This document shows, one piece after another, positions 7,506 through 15,103 of a DNA stretch of 64,000 nt (the stretch's first letter is position 1; each line of letters begins with the position of its first letter). A program made the position numbers and the translations under genes. Source of the stretch: JAFDZO01 sp044226845 (lineage in GTDB: Bacteria; Bacteroidota; Ignavibacteria; Tepidaquicellales; Tepidaquicellaceae). Under the pieces are notes generated by a model. That model made no database searches and was not told the DNA's origin. It saw only the letters and a list, made by a program, of their open reading frames with translations. The stretch covers positions 1-64,000 of the forward strand of contig JBGAGG010000010.1 in assembly GCA_044226845.1 (NCBI GenBank), in the 5' to 3' direction.

Positions 7506-9974
7506 TTACTCTGTGACAGCTTCATCTTTAACTTGTTCTTTATTTTTTTCATCCTTAGGCAAATCGTATTTCGCTTTGCACTTAGGACATTCAAGGAATT
7601 CACCATCGCCTTTAGTAATTTTCTTTACGAGATAGTTGCTATCGCACTCTGTACAGTTTTGAATTACAGGCATACCGTTTGAAATGAAGTCGCAGTCAGG
7701 GTAACGAGTGCATGCAAAAAATGCGCGCTTCACTCTTCCTTTACCACCGCGGCGTTCAACAACTTCGCCTATGTTACACTTAGGACATTTTATACCGAGA
7801 GTAATCGGCTTGATGCCTTTACATTTTGGATAGTTGCTGCAGCCGTAGAATTTACCGTAAGGTCCGACTTTCAATACCATCGGTGCTCCGCATAAATCGC
7901 AGTTAATGCCTTCCACTTTTTTATTGGCTTCAGGGTCTTCAACAAGCGGTAATGAGCATTTGCATTTTGGGTAGTTTTCGCAGGCGAAGAACTGGCCATT
8001 ACGTCCCCATTTCTTTACCATGTGCGCGCCTGTTTCTGCGCCGCACTCGGGACAGATTTTATCTGTGCGTTCCGTTAATCGTTCTTTAATTTCTTTAGCA
8101 TGTGAGTCCGCTGAAAGTAAATCCTTCTCAAATGGAAGATAGAAGTCATCCAATACCTGTTTATATGTAGCTTCACCGTTTGCAATTGTATCAAGCTCCC
8201 CTTCCATTCTTGCAGTGAAGTCAACGTTGATAACATCAGGGAAATATTCGTCAAGGATTTTACTTACAGTCATTCCAAGATTGGTAGCAAAGAGTCTTCT
8301 TTCAACAAGGTCAACATATTTTCTATCGAGAACTGTTGAAACAATCATAGCAAATGTAGAAGGTCGTCCGATGCCGAGCTTATCAAGCTGCTTAATCAAA
8401 CTTGACTCTGTATATCTTGCAGGAGGAGATGTGAAATGCTGGTCCTTTCTTAAGTTGGAAACTTTGACATTGTCGCCAATATTAAGGTCAGCAGGTATTA
8501 ATGCAATATCCTCATCTGCCGGTGTATCGTCTTCATCTTTTGCATCTTCATAAACTTTGAGAAAGCCGCTGAATGTAATAACGCTTCCTGTTGCTTTAAA
8601 GAGATATGTATTCTTATCACCTTTAGGTGAAAGTGCTCTTATAATAACTGTTTTCTGGTCAAGAATTGCCTGTGACATCTGAGATGCAACAAAGCGTTTC
8701 CAAATTAAGTCATACAATGCATGATACTCTTTGCCGAGCTTCATTACCATATCGGGGTGAATATTTACATCCGTAGGTCGTATGGCTTCGTGAGCATCCT
8801 GAGCATTTTTGCTTTTGTTTGCAAATATCTTAGGTGCTTCAGGCATGTAATCTTTACCGAAGTTTGTACTTATATACTCTCTTGCAGCATCAACAGCTTC
8901 AGGACTTAAGCGGGTGGAGTCAGTTCTCATATAAGTTATGAGACCGACGTTGCCTTCACCTTTTTTAACTTCTATACCTTCGTATAGTTTTTGCGCAACT
9001 GCCATTGTACGCTTAGGTGAAAATCCCATGCGTGTAGATGCAGTCTGCTGTAAAACAGAAGTAGTAAAAGGAGCAGGAGCGTTTCGCTTTACTTCTTTTA
9101 CCTGTATATCAATTATTTTATACTTATTGTTCTTTAATGATTCTATTATAGCATGCGCTTCATCAAGATTTGCAATGTTCGGTTTCTCACCATCAAACTT
9201 TAATGTATCATCGTTTATCTTATACAGCTTTGCTCCGAAAGGTTTTGAACTGCCGGAAAGCTTCGAGAATAATCCGTCTATTGACCAGTATTCTTTTGCT
9301 TTGAATGCTTGTATCTCTTTTTCCTTTTCAGCGATGAGTTTCAATGCAACTGACTGAACTCTTCCTGCAGAGAGGCCGAAGTAAAATGTTTTCCATAGAA
9401 ATGGACTAACTTTGTAGCCGAGGATTCTATCCATCACTCTGCGCGCCATCTGAGATTCGACGATGGGCATATTGATTTCAAGAGGCTCTTTCATTGCTTT
9501 CTCAACACCTTTCTTGGTGATTTCGTTGAAGAGAACGCGGACTATTTTTTTGTTAACTTTTCTGACTTCATCTGCTATGTCATCTGCAATAGATTCTCCT
9601 TCGCGGTCAGGGTCAGTCGCTATGTATACTTTATCTGCATTTCTTGCAGCGTTCTTTATTGTTTCAATTACTTTCTCTTTGCCCGGGATAACATCATAGG
9701 TTGCCTCGTAATTACCTTTTTCTAAATCGATGCTTATCTTGCTCTTCGGAAGATTTTTTATGTGTCCTACTGTAGCTTCTACTATAAAATCTTTTCCAAG
9801 ATATTTATTGATAGTTTTTGCTTTTGAAGGTGACTCAACTATAACTAAAGATTTACCTGAGTATTTTACAGAAGGATTTACCGGTTCGTTATCTGAAGTG
9901 GATTTAACAGTTGTCTTATCTTTTGTAGCTTTTACTGATTTTTTAGCTGTAGCTTTTACTGATGATTTCGCCAT
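7506..9974 (-). CDS. topA: DNA topoisomerase I
   Basis: This type IA topoisomerase relaxes negative supercoils through a transient 5'-phosphotyrosine. A Lys-rich N-terminal tail of about 38 residues precedes the Toprim domain (SLVIVESPSKAKTINKYLG, with DPDREGE downstream). The active-site Tyr lies in GLITYMRTDSTRLS. The C-terminus has four zinc ribbons: CPECG...CENYPKC, CDLCG...CSNYPKC, CPKC...CTRYPDC and CTEC...CPKC. At 822 residues it has normal length. It is transcribed after smg with a 39-base gap and ends at a good intrinsic terminator. The basic, low-complexity N-terminal extension (KATAKKSVKATKDK) is a common lineage add-on. Confidence 0.98.
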   Translation of the reverse strand: MAKSSVKATAKKSVKATKDKTTVKSTSDNEPVNPSVKYSGKSLVIVESPSKAKTINKYLGKDFIVEATVGHIKNLPKSKISIDLEKGNYEATYDVIPGKEKVIETIKNAARNADKVYIATDPDREGESIADDIADEVRKVNKKIVRVLFNEITKKGVEKAMKEPLEINMPIVESQMARRVMDRILGYKVSPFLWKTFYFGLSAGRVQSVALKLIAEKEKEIQAFKAKEYWSIDGLFSKLSGSSKPFGAKLYKINDDTLKFDGEKPNIANLDEAHAIIESLKNNKYKIIDIQVKEVKRNAPAPFTTSVLQQTASTRMGFSPKRTMAVAQKLYEGIEVKKGEGNVGLITYMRTDSTRLSPEAVDAAREYISTNFGKDYMPEAPKIFANKSKNAQDAHEAIRPTDVNIHPDMVMKLGKEYHALYDLIWKRFVASQMSQAILDQKTVIIRALSPKGDKNTYLFKATGSVITFSGFLKVYEDAKDEDDTPADEDIALIPADLNIGDNVKVSNLRKDQHFTSPPARYTESSLIKQLDKLGIGRPSTFAMIVSTVLDRKYVDLVERRLFATNLGMTVSKILDEYFPDVINVDFTARMEGELDTIANGEATYKQVLDDFYLPFEKDLLSADSHAKEIKERLTERTDKICPECGAETGAHMVKKWGRNGQFFACENYPKCKCSLPLVEDPEANKKVEGINCDLCGAPMVLKVGPYGKFYGCSNYPKCKGIKPITLGIKCPKCNIGEVVERRGGKGRVKRAFFACTRYPDCDFISNGMPVIQNCTECDSNYLVKKITKGDGEFLECPKCKAKYDLPKDEKNKEQVKDEAVTE

Positions 9975-10013
9975 TAAAATTGGAAACTCTCTTTTGATTT
10001 GTAAACGGGGTGC

Positions 10014-10469
10014 TTAATGAATTGTCTCATTATTTTGAAGAATCAATCTTTCAAGTTTATCCGACTTCCCGTCAAAGTTAAAAATTAAAGTCGTTAAAAC
10101 AGTTTTGATTTCAGGAATACCTGCTTTCTGATATCCTAAAAAGAAAATCCGATCGATGATGAGTTCTTCGTCTAAGTCGCTTATTAATCCAAGTTCTTTC
10201 ATCTGGATTAAATAACCAATAGCGTCGTTAGTAATGATACTTTTTTCAGCGGGATGAAAAAATCTGTGAGATTTATTGGTCTTATTCTTTTCAATGAATA
10301 AGCTTTCACCCTGCTCTATTTTTGAATAAATCCACGCAAAGGCGGAATTTATTTCGGCATCGGTATAACCCTCTTTTGCAAGAGCATCTACATCGATGTC
10401 ATTTAATCTCTTATCGCTTTTTATCTGCGATAATATGTGTACAATTATTTCTAAAACTTTTTCCTGCAT
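10014..10469 (-). CDS. smg: Smg/DUF494 family protein
   Basis: The sequence QEKVLEIIVHILSQI at the start and GYTDAEINSAFAWI, AIGYLIQMKELGLI and TTLIFNFDG further on are characteristic of the Smg (DUF494) family, a small cytoplasmic protein of unknown function often found beside topA or dprA. The start is set at ATG 10469; a TTG nine bases upstream is possible but would overlap the ybeY stop and add MKI before the conserved first helix. The gene sits between ybeY and topA on one strand, probably in one transcript. Confidence 0.9.
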   Translation of the reverse strand: MQEKVLEIIVHILSQIKSDKRLNDIDVDALAKEGYTDAEINSAFAWIYSKIEQGESLFIEKNKTNKSHRFFHPAEKSIITNDAIGYLIQMKELGLISDLDEELIIDRIFFLGYQKAGIPEIKTVLTTLIFNFDGKSDKLERLILQNNETIH

Positions 10470-10474
10470 GATTT

Positions 10475-10918
10475 TCAATTTAAGTAGTAGTCTTCACGTT
10501 TACTCATTTTGTTCTTAGCGGTCTTAGTTTTATCATCGTATCCGCAGAGGTGTAATACTCCGTGTATGATAACTCTTTTTAGTTCTTTATTAAATGTCGT
10601 GTTATAGTCTTTAGCGTTAATCTTTACCTGTTCAACCGAGATTAATAACTCGCCGTACATTATATTAGTTTCATCGTAGTCAAAAAACGTAATTATATCG
10701 GTATTGTAATCGTGCGATAAAAACTTATTATTATGCTCTCTTATGGTTTCGTTATTACAGAAAATTAAATTCAGGAAAGAGAGTGTATGATTTTCTGTTT
10801 TGAGAATTTCAGGAACAATAGCTCTTACCTCTTTTCTGAACTTAGCTTTCTTTTCTTTATCTTTAAGAAAGTCTTTTAAGAAAAAAAAATTGATCTTTGT
10901 TTTTACTTCCGGTTTCAA
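10475..10918 (-). CDS. ybeY: Endoribonuclease YbeY (rRNA maturation factor)
   Basis: YbeY is a single-strand endoribonuclease used in 16S rRNA 3'-end maturation and ribosome quality control. The metal motif reads HGVLHLCGYDDKT, giving two His ligands and an Asp where proteobacterial enzymes have the third His; Bacteroidota YbeY proteins share this Asp, so it is lineage-typical. The C-terminal KREDYYL tail also fits. The only sensible start is TTG 10918, whose bases overlap the upstream stop in a TTGA junction, indicating translational coupling to the preceding gene. Confidence 0.93.
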   Translation of the reverse strand: MKPEVKTKINFFFLKDFLKDKEKKAKFRKEVRAIVPEILKTENHTLSFLNLIFCNNETIREHNNKFLSHDYNTDIITFFDYDETNIMYGELLISVEQVKINAKDYNTTFNKELKRVIIHGVLHLCGYDDKTKTAKNKMSKREDYYLN

Positions 10919-11328
10919 CTTGCAGTTTCAGTTATTGAAAGCGCAACTGCTGAAAGCAATTTCTCCGAGTTAAGCTCTGAGAAATCTGAATTCAAAATAG
11001 ATTTTTTCACGTTTGAATAAAGCGAACAATCACCCTGCTTTGAAATTATCATTCCGGAAATGAACTCTTCAGTTTCCGAAGTGAAAATAAATTCTTCAAG
11101 CATATTGCTTACAATTATATTGCTGCAGTTCTGCAATTGAAGATGGCAGTTGTTTGTGTAAACCGAAACCAGAAATTTATCTTCAGGTTCAAGATGAAGT
11201 TCAACGTGAATATCAGTATTGGTCTTTGAATTTTTAAGATTAACCGAATAGAGATTCTCCTCATGGGAAAATTCTACGCCAAGTAATTCTTCGATTAATT
11301 TTATGCTGTTTGTAAATTGATTGCTCAA
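10915..11328 (-). CDS. Unknown 137-residue cytoplasmic protein upstream of ybeY
   Basis: No family is recognised. The protein is acidic and mixed alpha/beta: a helix (FTNSIKLIEELLG), then strands IHVELHLEPEDKFLVSVYTN and CHLQLQNC, then helical C-terminal segments. That layout is reminiscent of CesT/YbjN-like chaperone folds, but this is only a topology guess. It has no signal peptide or membrane span. Its stop overlaps the ybeY start by three bases (TTGA), so the two are translationally coupled, and its own ATG lies 91 bases past the csp stop. A role with YbeY in RNA or ribosome maintenance is plausible from position alone. Confidence 0.7.
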   Translation of the reverse strand: MSNQFTNSIKLIEELLGVEFSHEENLYSVNLKNSKTNTDIHVELHLEPEDKFLVSVYTNNCHLQLQNCSNIIVSNMLEEFIFTSETEEFISGMIISKQGDCSLYSNVKKSILNSDFSELNSEKLLSAVALSITETAS

Positions 11329-11350
11329 ATCAATAATGTGGTCTTAATTT

Positions 11351-11390
11351 AAAAAACCCTAATCAATATTTTAAAGTATCGATTAGGGTT
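11351..11390 (-). terminator. Intrinsic terminator downstream of csp
   Basis: On the minus strand AACCCTAATC (11390-11381) pairs perfectly with GATTAGGGTT (11364-11355), followed by a run of T residues. This 10-bp stem lies between csp and the next gene. Confidence 0.88.
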
Positions 11391-11419
11391 AAGTTCAAAT
11401 TGCAAGAATTTAATAAAAA

Positions 11420-11623
11420 TTAAATAGCTCTTACATTTGCAGCTTTTTTGCCTTTTTGGTCTTCGATTAAATCATACTCAACGCTGACACCTTTGTCCAG
11501 TGTTTTGTAGGATTGCTCGGTGCTGATATCTGAGTAGTGAATAAAGACATCAGTCCCATCATCACCTACAAGAAATCCGTAGCCTTTTTTAGCATCGAAC
11601 CATTTTACTTTACCTTTTGGCAT
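11420..11623 (-). CDS. Cold-shock protein, CspA family
   Basis: The 67-residue protein is a single cold-shock domain that binds single-stranded RNA and DNA and melts mRNA structure. RNP1 (KKGYGFLVGDDG) and RNP2 (VFIHYSDI) are both intact, and the start MPKGKVKWFD is canonical. It has a textbook Shine-Dalgarno (GGAGG six bases before the ATG), which most genes in this window lack, pointing to high translation. The 5' leader can form interleaved helices (11649-11716), and a strong terminator follows the gene, so it is probably a monocistronic, post-transcriptionally controlled message. Confidence 0.97.
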   Translation of the reverse strand: MPKGKVKWFDAKKGYGFLVGDDGTDVFIHYSDISTEQSYKTLDKGVSVEYDLIEDQKGKKAANVRAI

Positions 11624-11626
11624 TTG

Positions 11627-11634
11627 TTACCTCC
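11627..11634 (-). promoter_or_regulatory. Strong Shine-Dalgarno of csp
   Basis: GGAGGTAA lies with GGAGG ending six bases before ATG 11623. It is notable because most starts in this window have no recognisable ribosome-binding site. Confidence 0.85.
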
Positions 11635-11648
11635 AAATAAATAATAAC

Positions 11649-11716
11649 TAAGTTCTTGAAACATAAAACATAGACCTACTTCAAAATTGCCTCAAGAACT
11701 TAAACTGTCTATGTTT
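11649..11716 (-). promoter_or_regulatory. Pseudoknot-capable 5' leader of csp
   Basis: Two perfect helices interleave. Helix A is an 11-bp stem between 11649-11659 and 11692-11702 (TCAAGAACTT against its complement). Helix B is a 10-bp stem between 11666-11675 and 11707-11716 (GTCTATGTTT). The order on the RNA is B-A-B'-A', the arrangement of an H-type pseudoknot. A competing pairing also exists between 11658-11664 and 11711-11717. The element ends 15 bases before the Shine-Dalgarno, a position suited to temperature-dependent control as in E. coli cspA. Confidence 0.6.
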
Positions 11717-11806
11717 CATACTTTTAAAATATATAAAAAATTTGAAAACTAATATAGTATAATTAATCCGTTATTAATTATTATGATTTGGGGTATTTAG
11801 CGCATA

Positions 11807-12307
11807 TCAATACTCTTTAGCATATTCTACGTAATTTATGGCGCTTTGTTTAATATCTTCAATTTCCTTAGCTGTAAGGTCACGGATTATTTTACCGGGA
11901 ACGCCTGCAACCAGTACACCTTCAGGCACAACGAAATTTTCTTTAACAACACAACCGGCAGCAATTAATGAGTTATTACCCACTTTACAATTATCAAGAA
12001 GTATGGCTCCCATACCAATTAAAACATTATCACCGATAACACAGCCATGCAAAATACAATTATGACCGGCAGTAACGTACGAGCCGACCTGCAAAAAATA
12101 ATCAATGTGATTTACATGAAGAATAGAGCCGTCCTGAATGTTGGTGTTCTCCCCTATTCTGATGTAATTAACATCGCCGCGCACCACGCAGTTGAACCAT
12201 ATGCTGGAATTTTTTCCTATGGCAACATCACCTATAATTTGCGCGCCGTGCATAAGCTTAACGCTTTTATCAATCTTCGGCGAAATACCTTTATACGAAT
12301 GTATCAT
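11807..12307 (-). CDS. Gamma-class carbonic anhydrase-like hexapeptide-repeat protein
   Basis: The protein is a left-handed beta-helix built of hexapeptide repeats (IGDVAIGKNSSIWFNCVVRGD onward). It carries the three His ligands of gamma carbonic anhydrases: His64 in ILHV and His82 and His87 in TAGHNCILHG. The ending VAGVPGKIIRDLTAKEI is typical of the YrdA/PaaY/CaiE branch. It probably binds zinc or iron, and carbonic anhydrase activity is likely but unproven for this branch. Length is typical. It follows the E2 gene on the same strand after 38 bases, so it may share its transcript, though a functional link is not expected. Confidence 0.93.
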   Translation of the reverse strand: MIHSYKGISPKIDKSVKLMHGAQIIGDVAIGKNSSIWFNCVVRGDVNYIRIGENTNIQDGSILHVNHIDYFLQVGSYVTAGHNCILHGCVIGDNVLIGMGAILLDNCKVGNNSLIAAGCVVKENFVVPEGVLVAGVPGKIIRDLTAKEIEDIKQSAINYVEYAKEY

Positions 12308-12345
12308 TATTTTTATACCTTATACTTTCTACTTGTTACTTTATA

Positions 12346-12876
12346 CTATCTTAAATCTATTTCAATATCTTTGACTTCTACTTTTACATCGCCTTTGCGG
12401 ATGTTTGTATCATCAACCGGAAATCTGGCAATATTATTTTTTGCCCAAAGGGCAGCAGGACCGTTTAACGGACTATCGACATTGTAATTCTGATACATAA
12501 TCATTTCTCCGATCTGATAAATTATATCAACAAGAGTTTCGCCCGATGCCCAGTAATCTCCTATACAAATATCGTGCGGGGATGCTGTTCTGAAATTAGG
12601 ATGAAAAATCGGAGTAAGAATATTAGCCATCGGTTTCATTCGCGGGTAATCGATGTGAAGATAAATTTCTATCTTATGCTCGCGTGATATTAAAATGACT
12701 CTGTTCTCTTTTGTAGATTCAGGGTCAAGCTTCAATCCTTTAACATTAAAATACACTATGTACTTTTCAGGGACTGAATCTCCTTCATCATACATAACTT
12801 TTATATATGGATGGTCTTTGAATTCTTCTTTTATTTTTTCGAAGTCGGAATGTAATCGTCTTTGTCTGGGACTCAT
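12346..12876 (-). CDS. Ubiquitin-conjugating enzyme (E2) homolog
   Basis: The 176-residue protein has the whole E2 (UBC) fold pattern. An N-terminal helix with RQRRLHSDFEKIKEEF is followed by strands, then DYPRMKP and the HPN tripeptide (residues 92-94). The candidate catalytic Cys is Cys104 in DICIGDYW, with the conserved Trp109, and SPLNGPAALWAKNN (about residues 135-148) gives the C-terminal helices. The HPN-to-Cys spacing is two residues longer than in common eukaryotic E2s. E2s accept a ubiquitin-like protein from an E1 as a thioester and pass it to a target. The JAMM isopeptidase gene lies seven bases upstream on the same strand. No E1 (ThiF-type) or ubiquitin-like gene is seen within this window. 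Confidence 0.88.
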   Translation of the reverse strand: MSPRQRRLHSDFEKIKEEFKDHPYIKVMYDEGDSVPEKYIVYFNVKGLKLDPESTKENRVILISREHKIEIYLHIDYPRMKPMANILTPIFHPNFRTASPHDICIGDYWASGETLVDIIYQIGEMIMYQNYNVDSPLNGPAALWAKNNIARFPVDDTNIRKGDVKVEVKDIEIDLR

Positions 12877-12883
12877 TTATATA

Positions 12884-13765
12884 TTACCTGCCAAAGTTAA
12901 GTTTTTGTTTTGTTGTATCAAGTGCAGTTATTCTATCTGTTTCAAATGATTTTATTAAACTGTCATATTTTTGATTAAGCTTAATGTTTTCACTTTTCAA
13001 CTCGTTCAGTTGGTTGTTAACATTTTCAAATCTTGAAAGTTCCTTTTCATAAGAATTCATCTTTACAAACAATAGAATGCAAAATATAAAATTGATAACA
13101 ACTAAAGCAATTATAACAATATTTTTCATAGAGCCTCCTCCTGAATTACCATTTTTTTTTACTTCAATATTCTCAAGAGGTTTCGGCATTTCGATGTTAA
13201 GCTCAGTTGTTTTAATAAGTTCAGGTCTGTCTCCATAAATATAATAACCTTCAGATTTTTTTATACCTGATTCATCTTTATAAAAAAATCCTCTGTCGTT
13301 AATTATAGGGTCATAAACAAAAGCCGTCATGTAAGGCAGATTAAAAAAATTATCCTGTATGAATACATCATAGGTGGAAAGAAAAACAGAATGCCCCGGA
13401 TGAGAATGATACCAGCCGAGAATTTTCTGATTAGGAAAATCTTTCTCCAGATTTGAATTTATCTTTTCCCATGTTTCATGTGTGAAAGTCAGTCTTGATA
13501 AAGAAGCGTTTGTACTTTCAGCAATGATATTATTCTTTATTACTATAAAGAGCTTATCGTTTTTATCTTTATATACGTTACCTATTAATACTCCGCCAAG
13601 CTCATTATTTGTATCGCTTCGTAAATATTCCTCGATACCGAAGAGATTATTTCTTTCTATGAAAATCTTTAAGCCGCTATATTCAGTTCCTATTAACTCT
13701 GAATTTTTAGGAAACTCTGAAACAGGAAAATAGGAATCTGAAATATTGGAATTAAACTCTACCAT
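12884..13765 (-). CDS. Membrane-anchored JAB1/MPN (JAMM) isopeptidase-like protein
   Basis: The N-terminal half is a JAB/MPN domain with a complete JAMM zinc motif: Glu55 in NELGGVLIG, then His120, His122, Ser130 and Asp133 in HSHPGHSVFLSTYD. Such domains hydrolyse isopeptide bonds to ubiquitin-like proteins or trim their C-termini. A Gly/Ser linker (NGNSGGGS) leads to one membrane span (about residues 215-235), followed by a Leu/Asn-rich coiled coil (about 238-275). With no signal peptide, the JAMM domain should be cytoplasmic and the coiled coil periplasmic. It precedes the E2 gene by seven bases, forming a conjugation/deconjugation pair. Confidence 0.9.
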   Translation of the reverse strand: MVEFNSNISDSYFPVSEFPKNSELIGTEYSGLKIFIERNNLFGIEEYLRSDTNNELGGVLIGNVYKDKNDKLFIVIKNNIIAESTNASLSRLTFTHETWEKINSNLEKDFPNQKILGWYHSHPGHSVFLSTYDVFIQDNFFNLPYMTAFVYDPIINDRGFFYKDESGIKKSEGYYIYGDRPELIKTTELNIEMPKPLENIEVKKNGNSGGGSMKNIVIIALVVINFIFCILLFVKMNSYEKELSRFENVNNQLNELKSENIKLNQKYDSLIKSFETDRITALDTTKQKLNFGR

Positions 13766-13826
13766 TGTTATGATTAATAAATCAAATTAGAGAGATAAAA
13801 TATTTATAGCAATTGAATAAACTCTG

Positions 13827-14882
13827 TTAATTTCTGATCAGTATTCTTCTTGGAGCTATTCCGGTTTGATAACCTGTTTCAATACGTGCAGCAGAATTAT
13901 ATTTGTACAGATAACCATTTCTAGTAAAATCTTTTGCATCTGCTAAATAGTGTTTTCTGTTTTTAACATCAAAAGCATATCCGTTTACATATGTAAGAGG
14001 ATTCGCAACTGTGGAAGTAATTATCGTGGTAAAAGCCTTAGAGCTAACATCAAGCTGAACAATTGAATTATTATTACTGATAAAATAAACATAATTAGAA
14101 TTGTAATCGACGTTAATATCATTTACAGTAAGTGAATTAACAAAAAAGGAATCAACTTTTTGAAATGTATTTGAGTTGATTTTATAAATCATCCCGCCAT
14201 TTCCTGATGTTCCCACTAAGAGAAAACCATCTTTGGAAATTGCAAGTGAAGAAGGAGCTATGTTAACTTTAATCTTATCAGTCTGTAAATCAGTAACTGC
14301 ATCGATAACAGATACCGAAGAATCCGCTGTGCCGCCTGTTATCTTCGTATTGGCAACAAACACTCTGTTATTAAGAGCAAGAATTTCCTGAGGGTATAAG
14401 CCGACTTTTATTCTTTTAATTTCTACAAGTGTGTTTAAGTCCACAACACTTACTGAAGAATCAGGTCCGTTTGTACAATAAGCTTTGCCGTTATTGCCTG
14501 CAATTGAATACGGATTAAGACCAATACTATTCGAGGCTAAAATTATTCCGTTAGTATCTATCTTATAAATTTTACCCGGACCGTTTGCGCTGCCGCGCTC
14601 AGTTACAAAAAAATTAGTACCATCATAATTAATTATTCCGTCCGGATATAAACCTAAATAAGTCGGGAAAGTAATATTATAGCTGAAATCATCGTTATAA
14701 AAACTTAAAAATGAAAGAGCACTTTGATCAGCAAGTCCTCTGCCTTCAGATAAAACATACACACCAAATTTATGAGGTTGGTTAGAGGGATTTGCCGGCG
14801 TTAAAATTTCATCTCTGTAACAGCCTTGTATAAATATGAGGGAAGCGGTAAGTAAAAGTAATAGGTTTAAAGTAAATTTCAT
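13827..14882 (-). CDS. YncE-like beta-propeller lipoprotein of the cobalamin operon
   Basis: A lipobox (LIFIQGC) marks this as a lipoprotein. The rest is a seven-bladed YncE/DUF5074-like propeller with repeats such as GKIYKIDTNG, NPYSIAGNNGKAYCTNG, SSVSVVDLNT and YPQEILALNNRVFVANT. It ends with GIAPRRILI, shared with the T9SS-exported paralog at 15817-17121. In Bacteroidota, propellers of this type accompany BtuB-like receptors and are linked to B12 capture at the surface. It is the last gene of the riboswitch-controlled cobalamin operon, 12 bases after the BFD-like gene. Confidence 0.82.
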   Translation of the reverse strand: MKFTLNLLLLLTASLIFIQGCYRDEILTPANPSNQPHKFGVYVLSEGRGLADQSALSFLSFYNDDFSYNITFPTYLGLYPDGIINYDGTNFFVTERGSANGPGKIYKIDTNGIILASNSIGLNPYSIAGNNGKAYCTNGPDSSVSVVDLNTLVEIKRIKVGLYPQEILALNNRVFVANTKITGGTADSSVSVIDAVTDLQTDKIKVNIAPSSLAISKDGFLLVGTSGNGGMIYKINSNTFQKVDSFFVNSLTVNDINVDYNSNYVYFISNNNSIVQLDVSSKAFTTIITSTVANPLTYVNGYAFDVKNRKHYLADAKDFTRNGYLYKYNSAARIETGYQTGIAPRRILIRN

Positions 14883-14894
14883 GCAGGAAAATAA

Positions 14895-15095
14895 TCACTC
14901 TTTTTCTATAATGTAATTAAATTCGGTTTCCCCGGTTTCTAACATTTTTTCAAGATAAGGACGGCAAAGTTTACAATTTTTCGAAACATCAATAATTGAT
15001 TGGACTTCATCCAATGTAGTAAAGCCGTTCTCATCCATTACTTTTTTTACATCAGCAAATTTTACGTTGAAGCATACACACCTGTTTATAAGCAT
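14895..15095 (-). CDS. BFD-like [2Fe-2S]-binding protein
   Basis: This 66-residue protein has the Cys pattern of bacterioferritin-associated ferredoxin-like domains: Cys6-x-Cys8 (NRCVCFNV) and Cys41-x2-Cys44 (KNCKLCRPYL). That arrangement binds a [2Fe-2S] cluster. Between them runs a helical segment (ADVKKVMDENGFTTLDEVQS) typical of the fold. It sits eight bases after cobO. An obvious inference is a redox role in reducing cob(II)alamin for the adenosyltransferase, but that is suggested only by position. Confidence 0.85.
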   Translation of the reverse strand: MLINRCVCFNVKFADVKKVMDENGFTTLDEVQSIIDVSKNCKLCRPYLEKMLETGETEFNYIIEKE

Positions 15096-15103
15096 AAAAA
15101 ATT

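Noticed and set aside
10475..10918. Loss of the third His in YbeY as a sign of inactivity.
   Set aside because: Asp at this position is usual in Bacteroidota-type YbeY, so it is a lineage variant and not a defect.
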